Source: G963667145 sp963667145 (GTDB lineage: Bacteria; Cloacimonadota; Cloacimonadia; G963667145). Taken from it: a DNA stretch of 64,000 nucleotides. A program made the position numbers and the translations under genes. This document shows, piece by piece, positions 24,779-35,700 of this stretch. Each line of letters opens with the position of its first letter. Within the stretch, counting starts at the first letter, position 1. The notes beneath the pieces were generated by a model, which saw only the letters and a program-made list of their open reading frames with translations, had not been told where the DNA came from and searched no databases. Where the stretch lies: NCBI GenBank assembly GCA_963667145.1, contig OY762943.1, positions 1,054,001 through 1,118,000 of the forward strand, in the 5' to 3' direction.

Positions 24779-25981
24779 CTATTTTAGTTCTTCTCTAAAG
24801 GGCTCAATCGCCCTTTCCAAAATGTCGTTAACCTTGCAAATCAACAGTCCGTAGTTCGTTATGGGAACGTCTTGCTCTTTGGCACAGAGCAGTCTCCTAT
24901 TCACCTCGTTTGCACTCATCATGCATCCCCCACAGTGGATAATCAGAGCGAATTTCTGCAAATTCTCTGGATAATCACTTCCTACGGAAAACTCGAAATT
25001 GAGCTTTTTGCCAGTGTATTCCTGAAGCCATTTGGGGATTTTATAGCGTCCTATGTCGTCGTCTTGCAAGTGATGTGAACACGCTTCTGCTATCAAAATG
25101 TTGTCGTTTTCTTTGAGCTTCTCAATTTGTTCTATTCCTTTCAGTAGCAATTCCAAGTTCCCTTTGTAGCGAGCAAACACTATGGAAAATGTGGTAAACA
25201 GGATGTGTTTGGGAATTAAATTTTTGATTTGGGAAACGGCTTGCGAATCGGTAATCACCATTTTGGGATTGTCTTGCAATGCTATTTCCAGTTGTTCATT
25301 CTGTGTTACCACGGCAACAGCCTCATTATCAAGTATATTTCTTAGGGCTTGGACTTGCGGCAGAATAAGTCTATGCTTAGGTGCAGAATTGTCGATTGGG
25401 CAGTTCAGAACGATTTTATCGCCTTTTTTTAGCAAATCGTCTAACAAAAACTGCCTTTTTTTGTGTTTTTCAGGCAAAAGTTCAATAATTTTATTTTTCA
25501 GTTTAGTTATAGAATCTTGGTTATTACACGAAACAGATAAATAGTAAATACCCAAATTTTCGCAAAAATCTTTGTTTTTAGGCTCAATTTTCAGTAAATC
25601 AGCCTTATTAAAAACTAAAATCGTATCAATTTCTAGGTTTTTCAGTTTTTTCAACAATTCTTTATCTTCGTCTTGAATACCATTTTCTGCGACGACTAAA
25701 ATTGCCAAATCCGTTTTCATTAGTATTTGCAAAGAGGCTCTTTTCCGCTTCTCCCCCAGTTCTCCTTGGTCGTCTATTCCTGCGGTGTCGTAGAAAGTAA
25801 CTGGACCTACGGGAACTAATTCGTATCTTTTTGCTACAGCGTCAGTTGTAGTCCCACGAGTGGCGTCAACAATAGAGATGTTTTGGTTGGTCAGAGCGTT
25901 GATGAGGGACGATTTTCCGGCATTTATTTTCCCCAAGATGGCAATATTGAGCCTTTCGCCTTTGGGTTCTAATTGTTTCAT
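24779..25981 (-). CDS. hydF: [FeFe] hydrogenase maturase HydF (scaffold GTPase)
   Basis: The GTPase on which the H-cluster precursor is assembled before transfer to the hydrogenase. The P-loop is GKINAGKS (residues 17-24), with FYDTAGIDDQGELG as switch II and FNKADLL as G4. The C-terminal Fe-S domain carries the expected ligands, with CSHH near residue 305 and HCGGCM near residue 350. At 400 residues it is full length. The start overlaps the end of hydE by 4 nt, and xseA begins right after its stop. Confidence 0.96.
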   Translation of the reverse strand: MKQLEPKGERLNIAILGKINAGKSSLINALTNQNISIVDATRGTTTDAVAKRYELVPVGPVTFYDTAGIDDQGELGEKRKRASLQILMKTDLAILVVAENGIQDEDKELLKKLKNLEIDTILVFNKADLLKIEPKNKDFCENLGIYYLSVSCNNQDSITKLKNKIIELLPEKHKKRQFLLDDLLKKGDKIVLNCPIDNSAPKHRLILPQVQALRNILDNEAVAVVTQNEQLEIALQDNPKMVITDSQAVSQIKNLIPKHILFTTFSIVFARYKGNLELLLKGIEQIEKLKENDNILIAEACSHHLQDDDIGRYKIPKWLQEYTGKKLNFEFSVGSDYPENLQKFALIIHCGGCMMSANEVNRRLLCAKEQDVPITNYGLLICKVNDILERAIEPFREELK

Positions 25982-27015
25982 GCTTCCTCCTTGATATCTC
26001 TTTGCGAGGCAGTATTTTCTGTGAAGTGTAGCGGATCTCCTCTTAAACTCGGATTGATGGTTTCGTGCAAGATTTTTGCGTAACTCAAGATTTGTGAATC
26101 GTCCACAAAAGCCTTATTGTTGTAGAGCGAATACGACTTTTTGTATATTTCGGGAGTCATATTCGGCATAATTACGTTTGCTCCAGCTTTTATCCCCTTT
26201 ATGTATCCCTCGGAATCGATGGTTTGCAAGGCTGTAGAAGCCGCAATGTTGACATTTTTGAGCAAAATTCTGCAAATGGCAATAGTTTTCAAGGTCAGTT
26301 CAAAATTTCGCTTGATATTCACTTTTTCAGCTGATGAATACAAAGGTGTGTTTTTGCAAGGAATATATGGACCTAATCCCAACATGTCAATATCCATTTT
26401 TTTGAAGAAAAGAATGTCATTGGCAAGGCTTTCAATCGTTTGATTTGGCAACCCAATAAGGTTTCCCGTTCCTGTTTGGAATCCGATTTCTTTCAGATTG
26501 TGCAAGCATTTTATCCTATTTTCATAGCTCATTTCGGGCGGATGGACACTTTCGTAAAGCTTTTTGTTGGAAGTTTCTATGCGTAAAAGATAGCGTTCTG
26601 CTCCCAGTTCAAACCATTTTTTGTAGGTTTCCTTTTTTTGTTCTCCTACAGAAAGCACAATTCCAAAGTCAGGATTCAAGTTTTTTGCGTATTCTATGAG
26701 TTGATTTATCTCAGAAATAGACTTTTTATCCGTTTTTTCACCAGATTGTATCAAAAAAGAGGCATATTTTTGTCTATTTATGCTAAAAATGATGTTTTTT
26801 GCTTGTTCTAAAGGAATTTTGTATCTTGTGCAATTGTTGTTTTCTTTGCGAATACCACAATAGTAGCAATTTCTTTGGCAAAAGTTCGAATATTCGATTA
26901 ATGCTCTGAGGTAAGTATAAGCTCCAATAGTATTTAGCTTAGTAGCATAAGCGGTTTCAAACAGGTTTTTAGTGTTTTCCGTGTTCAATAGACCTATAAT
27001 CTCTTTTACGTTCAT
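25978..27015 (-). CDS. hydE: [FeFe] hydrogenase H-cluster maturase HydE (radical SAM)
   Basis: A radical SAM enzyme that helps build the dithiomethylamine bridge of the H-cluster. The cluster ligands are Cys46, Cys50 and Cys53 in NFCQRNCYYCGIRKEN. GTGNLIGLPNQT and LGLGPYIPCKNTPL, typical for the HydE/BioB-like barrel, follow. It is 345 residues, as usual. It leads the minus-strand operon hydE-hydF-xseA and is divergent from a GntR regulator, with a shared 120-nt control region. Confidence 0.95.
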   Translation of the reverse strand: MNVKEIIGLLNTENTKNLFETAYATKLNTIGAYTYLRALIEYSNFCQRNCYYCGIRKENNNCTRYKIPLEQAKNIIFSINRQKYASFLIQSGEKTDKKSISEINQLIEYAKNLNPDFGIVLSVGEQKKETYKKWFELGAERYLLRIETSNKKLYESVHPPEMSYENRIKCLHNLKEIGFQTGTGNLIGLPNQTIESLANDILFFKKMDIDMLGLGPYIPCKNTPLYSSAEKVNIKRNFELTLKTIAICRILLKNVNIAASTALQTIDSEGYIKGIKAGANVIMPNMTPEIYKKSYSLYNNKAFVDDSQILSYAKILHETINPSLRGDPLHFTENTASQRDIKEEA

Positions 27016-27088
27016 ATTTTATTTATCCTTGTATTCAAGAGGCAAAATTAATGTTTGAAAGTCAAGAAATAAAGACTTGACACAAAAT

Positions 27089-27118
27089 ATTTGTCTGATA
27101 TCTGAGAATCTGACAAAT
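27089..27118. promoter_or_regulatory. Inverted repeat operator between hydE and the GntR gene
   Basis: ATTTGTCTGAT (27089-27099), 8 nt, ATCTGACAAAT (27108-27118): 11-bp arms with one mismatch. It lies between a TTGACA -35 (27077-27082) and the gntR start at 27136, and 73 nt upstream of hydE. This is a likely binding site for the neighbouring regulator, which may act on both genes. Confidence 0.6.
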
Positions 27119-27135
27119 AATTTCAGGAGTTTGAT

Positions 27136-27843
27136 ATGGCTGTAATTCGTAGGCAGAAGCTGTCAGAGCAGGTTTGCAAGAAGTTGAGGAAGCTCATTGA
27201 TAATAGAGCAGCAGGGTTCAAATTACCATCAGAAAATGAGCTTACCAAGCTGTTTTCTGTGAGTAGATCGACAATTAGAGAGGCAATTAGCACCTTAATT
27301 GCCGAGAATTTGCTTATTGCTCATCAGGGCAAAGGTTTGTTTGTTGTTGGTTCTGGACATAAACCTATTTTAACTTTGCGAGACCAACTGGAAAATATTA
27401 AAGAACTATCGGAGGCTTATTCAATAGTTAAAGCATTAGAAAGCGAGAATTTAGCAGAGATAGCTTCTACAATTTCTTTGGAGCAAAAAGAAAAACTGGA
27501 TAAAAATCTTAACAAATTTGTTAAATGTTCGGAGCAAGAGGTGGATTCGGAGGAGCGACTTAAAAAATTAGCCGAAATCGATAGCGAATTTCATCATTTA
27601 TTGGCTAGTTTTTCGCAAAATATCTTTCTTTTTTCGTTTTTAGAGTACTTATTTGATAGATTGAGGGATTCGAGGAAGTATTTTCTGGGTTCTGCCGAAA
27701 AAGAGCAACGGATGATTTGGGAACATAGACGAATTGTGGAAGCTCTATATGATGGCACAGGAATAGCTGCCAAAGCTTTAATTGAGGGACATATTGCCAG
27801 TAGTTTGGAATATCTGAACCAAGAAATAGGCAATTTTAGTTAA
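27136..27843 (+). CDS. GntR family transcriptional regulator, FadR subfamily
   Basis: A 235-residue regulator. The N-terminal winged helix has FKLPSENELTKLFSVSRSTIREAISTLIAENLL and the HQGKGLFV wing. The C-terminal all-helical FCD domain carries the usual metal/ligand histidine pattern (DSEFHHLLASFSQN, then WEHRRIVEALYDGTGIAAKALIEGHI). FCD regulators usually sense organic acids or amino acids. It is divergent from hydE and convergent with an aminotransferase. A direct role in hydrogenase control is suggested only by the shared operator region. Confidence 0.9.
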   Translation: MAVIRRQKLSEQVCKKLRKLIDNRAAGFKLPSENELTKLFSVSRSTIREAISTLIAENLLIAHQGKGLFVVGSGHKPILTLRDQLENIKELSEAYSIVKALESENLAEIASTISLEQKEKLDKNLNKFVKCSEQEVDSEERLKKLAEIDSEFHHLLASFSQNIFLFSFLEYLFDRLRDSRKYFLGSAEKEQRMIWEHRRIVEALYDGTGIAAKALIEGHIASSLEYLNQEIGNFS

Positions 27844-27870
27844 AATAAGCATCTTTTTGGAAGATTTTCA

Positions 27871-27912
27871 GTAAAAATCAAGAGAAAACAGCTAATTCTC
27901 TCGAATTTTTAC
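27871..27912. terminator. Bidirectional hairpin terminator between gntR and the aminotransferase
   Basis: Outer stem GTAAAAAT (27871-27878) with ATTTTTAC (27905-27912); inner stem AGAGAA (27881-27886) with TTCTCT (27896-27901); 9-nt loop. It lies between two convergent genes, with A/T-rich arms that could serve as the terminal tract in both directions. Confidence 0.6.
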
Positions 27913-27925
27913 GCTTTTGTGAAAA

Positions 27926-29212
27926 CTAATTTTGTTTCAAATAGATTTTTAATAGTCCGTCTAGTAGTTCTGGAATCAATTCAATTTCTTCTTTAGGAGC
28001 AACAAAAGATAATCTCATTTGGTATCTACCGAAATCTGGATTTGAATGGTAGAAATTTTCCATAGGTGCAAAAAGTAGGGTAAATTTACCAAATTTCGTG
28101 ATAATTTTGCCTTTTTCAGCACAAAACTGACAAAAATCGCTAATTTTGAACGATTTTGGAACAATATTTTCAAGATCTGCAACTAAGTATAGAGAAGATT
28201 GTGGGGAAGAGACGATTATGTTAGGTATCCTCTTTTTTAGTTGATTTGAGGTGGAAATAAGCAAATTTTGATAATAATTTCTTAAATTTTCAATCCATTT
28301 TCGCAAATTTTCTTCATTTTCATCATAAATCCCGCCAACTATGTATTGTGCGATTGCTCCAGCACATAGGTGAGAGGAAGCGAAGATGGTTGCTTTTTGG
28401 ATGAACTCCTTGTTGTCGCTGATAAGTGCTCCGATTCTTAGTCCACACCCGTTCAAATATTTAGAAACCGTTTCTATGCCAATTTTTCTTCCTGCAATTC
28501 CAGGGACGTCATTTTCGGTGACTTTCCAAATAGAAGGGGATTCGTTCTCGGTGTAGTGTAGGAGTCGATAAGCCTCATCGCTAATTAGCCAAAGGTCGTA
28601 TTTTACGCATAATTTTGCAATTTCGTTCAATTTTTCCTGAGTTATCAGTTTTCCTGTGGGATTGTCGTAGGGAATAACGACGATTGCACCTGGGTTGTGC
28701 TTCTTGATAGTGCTTTCCAAGTCATCAAGATTTTCAAAATCTCCGTTTTCGTTCAATTTGTGGGGCAGAGCAACTATGGGGATTTTGTATGCTTCGGCTA
28801 TGCTTATGTAGTTGGAGTATGCTGGCTCCGAGATTATCAAGGGGCGATTTTCTTGGCAACATCCCAATAGTGCCAAATCTATAGCTTGTGAGCCTCCGCT
28901 GGTTATTACCATGTCAAGATCAGAGGTGTCCGCTCCGCACAGAGAAATGACTTTTTTGAACGCTTCTTTGGTTTCATCCATTCCAGAAGTAGAGGTATAT
29001 TTCACTATTCCTTGTCCAAATTCTGGATGTTGCGACAAATTTTCCAGTCTTTTTTGCATGGCGGGATGTAAAGGCAAACTGACGTTGCCGATGGAAGCGT
29101 TCACTGCTTTTACCGAATCTTTACGCTCTGCGAAGCATTGTTGTGCGTGACGAATGGCTGAAGATTTCAGTTCCTGAAAAAATTTCGAAAGCTCTATTTT
29201 CCTTTTTTCCAA
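27926..29212 (-). CDS. Class I/II pyridoxal phosphate aminotransferase
   Basis: A 428-residue fold-type I PLP enzyme. Recognisable segments are TSTSGMDETKEAF near residue 65, VITSGGSQAIDLAL, PYDNPTGKLIT (Asn for PLP/substrate), SDEAYRLLHY (the PLP-ring Asp/Tyr), the Schiff-base lysine segment ETVSKYLNGCGLRIGALIS and the carboxylate-binding arginine near the C-terminus (YQMRLSFVAP). The substrate cannot be assigned: the aspartate, aromatic and LL-diaminopimelate families all share this pattern. It is monocistronic and divergent from the giant gene. Confidence 0.85.
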   Translation of the reverse strand: MEKRKIELSKFFQELKSSAIRHAQQCFAERKDSVKAVNASIGNVSLPLHPAMQKRLENLSQHPEFGQGIVKYTSTSGMDETKEAFKKVISLCGADTSDLDMVITSGGSQAIDLALLGCCQENRPLIISEPAYSNYISIAEAYKIPIVALPHKLNENGDFENLDDLESTIKKHNPGAIVVIPYDNPTGKLITQEKLNEIAKLCVKYDLWLISDEAYRLLHYTENESPSIWKVTENDVPGIAGRKIGIETVSKYLNGCGLRIGALISDNKEFIQKATIFASSHLCAGAIAQYIVGGIYDENEENLRKWIENLRNYYQNLLISTSNQLKKRIPNIIVSSPQSSLYLVADLENIVPKSFKISDFCQFCAEKGKIITKFGKFTLLFAPMENFYHSNPDFGRYQMRLSFVAPKEEIELIPELLDGLLKIYLKQN

Positions 29213-29761
29213 TTTTTCTCCTAAAAATGATAAGATTTTGCGAGCAATTGCAAAGAAAGAAGAGAATCTTGTAAAGGAAAAGATGACAAAACATAGTTTT
29301 GCTGAAAAAAGAAAATAATCAAAGAATCTTGATAAACTGAAAAACTTCCAGCAGACCCTAAATAATGAATAAATATAGAAATTGAGGAATATGTAACTGC
29401 TTAAAAAGCAAACTACTGAAAAAATAGCATAAAAACGGGAAGACGAAAATTTCTGAGCTATTTAGTTGAATTTGAGGAGATTAGCGAAAATGTAATCTAT
29501 TGCAATTGCAGTGAGAAGAGCAATATTTTGTGTAGAAATGAGGTAAAAGTGACAGAAAAAAGTTGATAATTTGTGCAAATGCTTTTTGCAACAAACACGT
29601 TTTCAACGTGTTAGGTTGACGTGGATAACTTTTCAGAAAAAACATAAATTTTATTGACAACTCTTTTGTTTATTCCTTGTTGGTAGTATGGGTGGATATT
29701 ATAGATTTTGGCACCTTTGGGGCAAAATGAGGTTAACTGTAGAATCAGTAAGGAGATTTGT
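29213..29761 (+). promoter_or_regulatory. Intergenic control region upstream of the giant lipoprotein gene
   Basis: About 550 nt between divergent genes, AT-rich and without a supported gene. It holds a perfect inverted repeat, AACACGTT-TTC-AACGTGTT (29594-29612), a TTGACG (29615-29620) and a TTGACA (29654-29659). No clear -10 is seen at standard spacing for either. AAGGAG at 29750-29755 is the ribosome binding site of the giant gene. Confidence 0.5.
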
Positions 29762-32700
29762 ATAAAAAGGAAGTTATTTTTCTTTGGTTTTTTTGCTTGT
29801 TTTTTGTATTCGTTGCTTTTTGTAGGCTGTACGGATGTAGTTTTTTCGGATGATTCTGTTGATGCTCCGGATTCTGTTTCTATCTCCAAAGGTGACTATA
29901 GCTCGTATATTATTATTAACTGGTTTTCGTCTAACAGCTCCGCTTCAAGTTCTACTACTTACGATTTGTATAGGTCAACTTCTGCTAATGGGGGCTTTAC
30001 TAAGATTTCTACTGGTTCTGGTTCTAAGACTTATGTGGATGAGTATAGTAGTAGTGGTAGTCTGAAATATGGACAAGTTTACTACTACAAAGTGCGGAAA
30101 GTGGAAGATGGTGATTATTCTGTCTATAGTCCAACCTCTTACGGTTACCTTAAAATCAATACGATTTCTGGTAATACTTTGAAAGCTTCAGAAGGAACGT
30201 ATGAAGACACTGTTAAACTTTCTTGGTCTATTTCTTCCGAGATGAGCAAATACACTTCTTCAGATTTTTTTTATAGGGTTTATTATGCAAGTGGTTCTGC
30301 ACCGACTTCTTCTAGTTCGTATAAGGATTTGCAGGATATAAGTAATACGGGAATTTCTATTACAGGGTTGCAGGAAAATATTACTTACTATTTTGCAGTG
30401 CAAGTTGTTTCCAAAAATTATACTTTTATCAAGTCCGATTTGTCCTCACATATTACAGGTTATGTTAAAATTTCTTCTCCCGATACTGTTGTGGCTACCA
30501 AAGGAACTTATTTTGATTCTATATCGATAAATTGGACTCCTGTTAACGGGGTAAATGGATATAGAGTTTATGGTAAATTGGAAAATCAGAGTTATCAGCT
30601 TTTGAAGGAAATCACCAGCGGAACAGTTGATTACATAAGGAGTCAAACTTTCCATACACCTTCTTCTAATAGCTCTGTGTACACATATGACGTAAGATGT
30701 ATGGTCGACGAAGGGGAATCTACAGCTAAGAATAGAACTGCAAAAAGTTCAGATGGTCTTTTGTTGAATACAGGGTATTGCGGAATAAAGGCTCCAGAGA
30801 GCCTTACAGCTGCTTACAATAATGGTAAGTTAGCGGTGTCTTGGGGAGAAGTGGATAATGCAGGATTTTATGAGGTTTTGTATGTCAAAAAAGACTATGG
30901 TGCTACTTTTGATACCCTTAAAATAGGAAGTGGGGATCTTACTTATTCCAATTCTAAAGCAAGCTACTCTTTCTCTAATTTGACTGCAGGTTACTCTTAT
31001 ATTTTCAAAGTTAGGGCAGGCAGAAAAATAGACGATATACACAGTGCTTATTCTGTTTTTTCTGATACTACAGAAGGTTCTTTGCCTATTTCGACTCCAT
31101 CGAATTTATCTGCTACCAAATCTGCAGACACCTTGAGAATTACTTGGGATGCAAGTGAGGGAATATCAAAATGTTACGTATATTATGCTGAGGCTACTAG
31201 TTATACTTCCACGCTTTCTTTTATATATTTGGGAACAGCTACTTCCAATACTACTTCTTTCAGTTTTGTTCATGATTCTTCTTCTCATTCTTCTTTTAGA
31301 AAAGGTCTTAAGTATTGTTATGCAGTTAAAACTGTGGCTGGTTCTATTACTTCAGGATATTCCAATATTGATACTGGGTGGACTAGGACTGGAGCTCCAG
31401 AGAATTTTAGAGTTAGTGCTGTCTCGGCAACGACCATTACATTGAAATGGGACGCTTCAGCAGGTGCTAAAACTTATTATATTTACAGAGATAGTAGGAT
31501 TTCTTCTATCAAAACTATTGACAGTGATGGTTCGGTAGATTACACTTATCCAGATACAGGACTTTCTTCAGGAACTCCTTATTCTTACTGGGTTAGAGCT
31601 GTTAGTAGCTATGCAGGAATGTCTGACTATTCTTCAGTGGATACTACCACGACTATAACTGCTCCTACCAATTTGACTACTACTAAGGATTCTTTAGGTT
31701 CAGTGAAACTGAATTGGAGTTGTAATTCTCAAAATAGTTTGCTTAAGTTCAAAGTTTATCGATATGCTATTGGTTTGCCTGTAGATTCCGCAGTTGAACT
31801 TACCGAAGTAAGTCTTTCTGGCACTACTGGAGAAGATTTTTCAGGTGTACCTGGTAAAGTGTACAATTACTTTGTGACTGCTTATTTGGCTAACGTGGGA
31901 GAGTCGGTTGCTAGTAATTCTGCAATAGGATTTTCTAAACTTCCTGCACCCACGGGAATTGAGATCAGTAGGGGAGAGTATTCTGAGAAGGTAGAAATAA
32001 ATTGGGTTGGTACTCCTGGACAAGGTGCGGAGAAATATAAAATCTATCGAGGTATTTTAGACTCTATCAAAATTATAACTACCTCTCCGACGTATTTAGC
32101 AACAGTGATTTGTACTACCGAAGGGAAAATGTCCTATTATGACACCAAAGACTTAAAAAATCTTGAATACTATACTTATTATATACAGGCTGATAGAGAT
32201 GATTATTCTGCACAGGGAGGCTCAGGTGCTATTTCGATTACTGATACTGGATATATTTCTATTGCTCCTGTGAAATTGTTAAGTGCTTCTTTGGGAACGG
32301 ATACAGCTAAAATTACGATTAGATTTGAGAGAAATCCGAGTGCGGAGCAATATTGGGTGTATTATAGGGAAGATACTCTTTCGGAATTTAAGGCTTTAAA
32401 TTTTGCTAGCTCAGGTACTTCCAATATCATTAGTGCATCTGGACTGACGACAGCCGTGATTGATTATACTTTTACAGCTACGGACGCTCCTAATATTAGC
32501 AAAGGGTCGTTCTTGATTTTGGCGATGAAGGCTTATAGTCCAACAAAGAAGAATGTTGCTACTTCCGATGGAGCTTCTGAAATGGGCAATCAAGTTCCAA
32601 GTTATCTAAAATTCCCTCCACCTTCTAATTGTAAAGCAGTGAAAGGTGGTGAGACTAATGTTGAAGTCTCTTGGAACCTCAGTTATGCCAAAGAGCTGGA

Positions 32701-35700
32701 TGGATATGAGATTTGGAAAAAGAAAAGGAATGTTGCAACTGATACCTTTGCCAAAGTTGGCATAACAAGTTCTTTGAATTATTTAGATGTTTCGTATGAT
32801 AAGGGAATTATGTATTCTTACAAAGTCAGGGCTTATAGTATGAGTTTGCAAGAAAAGATTAAAGCCTTATTGGGTGTTGACTCTGGTTTAGTTGTTTCGG
32901 ACTTTACTAATATTGACTCTGGATTTGTGTGTTTAAGCGACATCAGTTCTTTTACTGTTTCAGGGGAGAATGCTACTTCAGATGCAAATTATATTTTTAT
33001 GACTGTTGGCTTGGTAGGAGCAGGAGCGAATTATTCTTTCTATCAAAGAGTGAAAGGAACTACAGGTGGTTTCAATAAGATATCTCTGTCTAATTCTGTT
33101 TTGAATTCTGAAAGCTTTGAAGGTAGTTGGGCTACTCCCGATAGACAGCAATACGAAATATATGCTTCGGCTTCTTCGGGGCACTTTAAGGATAATGGTT
33201 CAGAAGATGTTCATCTTAGTGATACTTTGACAGGGTTTAGGTCTCCTGAACCTGCTGACTCTTTGGAGGCTAGTAAGTTTGTTTATGATGATACGATAAA
33301 GGTAACATGGAAAAACAAAAATAGTGCTACTTCTTATGATATTAAAAGGATTGTTCCAGGAGCTTCTGATTCCGTATTGCTCTATGGAGTTAGTATTGGA
33401 ACTTCCACAGCTTCGTACAAATTAATAGATGATGGGTCAAATAATATTACTTTTGCAGATCGCTCGGTAGTAGAGGGGAAAGCTTATATCTATTATGTAA
33501 ATTCGTGTAATTCCAGTTATGGGAAGACAGGTTATTCTGTGCTTACTAACTCTACTGATAGTGTAAGAGCTACTGGTTACGTATTGTTTAGTGAGATTGA
33601 GAATGTTAAAGCGAGTGATGGAATTAGTTATAAGCATGTTTCCGTTACTTGGGATTCTGTGCCTTTTGCTGATAGCTATGCTATTTACAGGCTTGAGTTA
33701 ATGGGTTCTCCAGATAAGAGCAATATAAACCTATATTCTCATATTGTCACTGTGGATTCTTTAAAATACTTCGATGTACCTTCGAATACCAATGAATACT
33801 TGTATAGAGTTCAACCTGTTAAGTGGTTGAATGGTTCTAAGTTTGTTGCTACAATGGACAAAAGCAACTTTACTTCCAGTGATCCTATTGGTAGATTAGC
33901 ACTGACTCCTCCCATTATGGTAAGTACCACGACCGACTCGGTTGACTTTATCAGAATAAAATGGAGTACTTATTCGGGAGCTACGTCATATTCTATCTAT
34001 AAGCAAGAAGTAAGTGCTTTTGGTTTGGGCGAGCCGACTTTGTTGACATCCAATTTCCCTGATACTTCATATAAAGATGTTATTGCGAAAGCTGGTGCAG
34101 GAGTGGGATATTATTACTATACGAAAGCAGTTACTTCTGGTGGGACTACAGCACTGAGTGAAAAATCGGATGTCGGTTCTGCTAAGCTTTATCCAGTTTC
34201 TCTTCTGGAGTTGACCGCTTTGACTTCTGAAGATAATGTTAAAATTTATTGGAAAGCTACTGATAATACTGATTCTGTAAAGGTGGTGTATAAAGCAGGC
34301 TCCTTCAATTACATAAAAACTTTCCCTTCTAGCATTGAGAGTTGGGATACGACTTTGTTGGAAGGAGAGATGGGTTATGCGACAGTAACTTCCATCGGTA
34401 AGTACAATAAATCTATTGAAGTTACGGATAGCGTTTTGTCTCCTTTGCGAGCATTGGTAATTAATAGTTATTCTAGAGGCATGACGGATACTATACAGAT
34501 TTCGGTTTCAGCTAATAAAGCTCCTCATCTTATAACGCTTTATCGTTATTCCACCTTTGATGATTGTCAAAATCATGTCAATTATACAGATTTATTTTTC
34601 TCTGGGACTTCTATCACTAACACCAAGCCTTGGGTATTATCAAATGGTAAATATTTGCTAAATGATACATCTTTTGTTTCAAAAGGTAAAAGATACTATT
34701 ATCGTGCTTATTATACGATAGACCATAATTCTTTAAATTGGTCGCCTTTGTCTACTTTTGATAACGGCAGTTATGGATGGTGTCTTCCTGAAACGCCTAT
34801 TTTGATTGATGCTACAGAAGATTCTTTGGGGTATATTACAACTAATTGGAACAAAGTTGGGTATGGGGATGGATATAGGTTAGTTAAGAGTTGGATTGAG
34901 AGTGGAACCAGGAAATATGATACGATAGCTGCTTCCAATAGCTATTCTGATACCTCTTATACTGATGTTGCTATTATCCCTGGAAAATATTACACATATT
35001 CCGTGCAATCTTTTGTTCAACTTGATACCGCTTACTCAAAATTTAGCAACGAAGATAGCGGCTATGCCAAACTTGTTCCGCCAGAGATAAAGGCTACTAA
35101 GGGAATTTTTGTTGATACAATTTCACTAAGCTGGAATATAGAAAGCGGAGAGAAAGCTTCGGGAGCGGGTGCCGAGCAGTTTGTTGTGAAGAGAGGTTTG
35201 ACTACTAGCAGTTTGGTGGCTATTGATACGATAATCGTTAATTCGAAGACGAGCATTGTTTATAATGATACTCTTGGACTTAGCTCGGGCTTTAGCATTT
35301 TCTATTACAGAGTTTATTCTGTTGCTGGTTCTTTACAATCCACGGAGTCCAATCTCGATTCTGGTTGGGTAAAATTGCTTCCTTGCGATAATGTTAGAGC
35401 AAGCGACGGACTTTATATTGATTCTGTTGTTGTTTCGTGGAACATTCCAGTTAATACAAATTTGGATCAGATAGTTTATTATATCTATAGAGATGGAAAT
35501 CGCATTGGACAAGATACTGGAATTGCAACATATACTGATAAAGGTTTTGTTTCTAGCACTAAGGGAATAGTGCATACTTACACGGTTTCATATATACACC
35601 CTATTTTTGGTGTTTCTGCTACAAGCGAAGCTGATACTGGTTATACTAGATTAGACATACCCAGTAAACCTAGTTGTACATATGATGATGATAATGTTAA

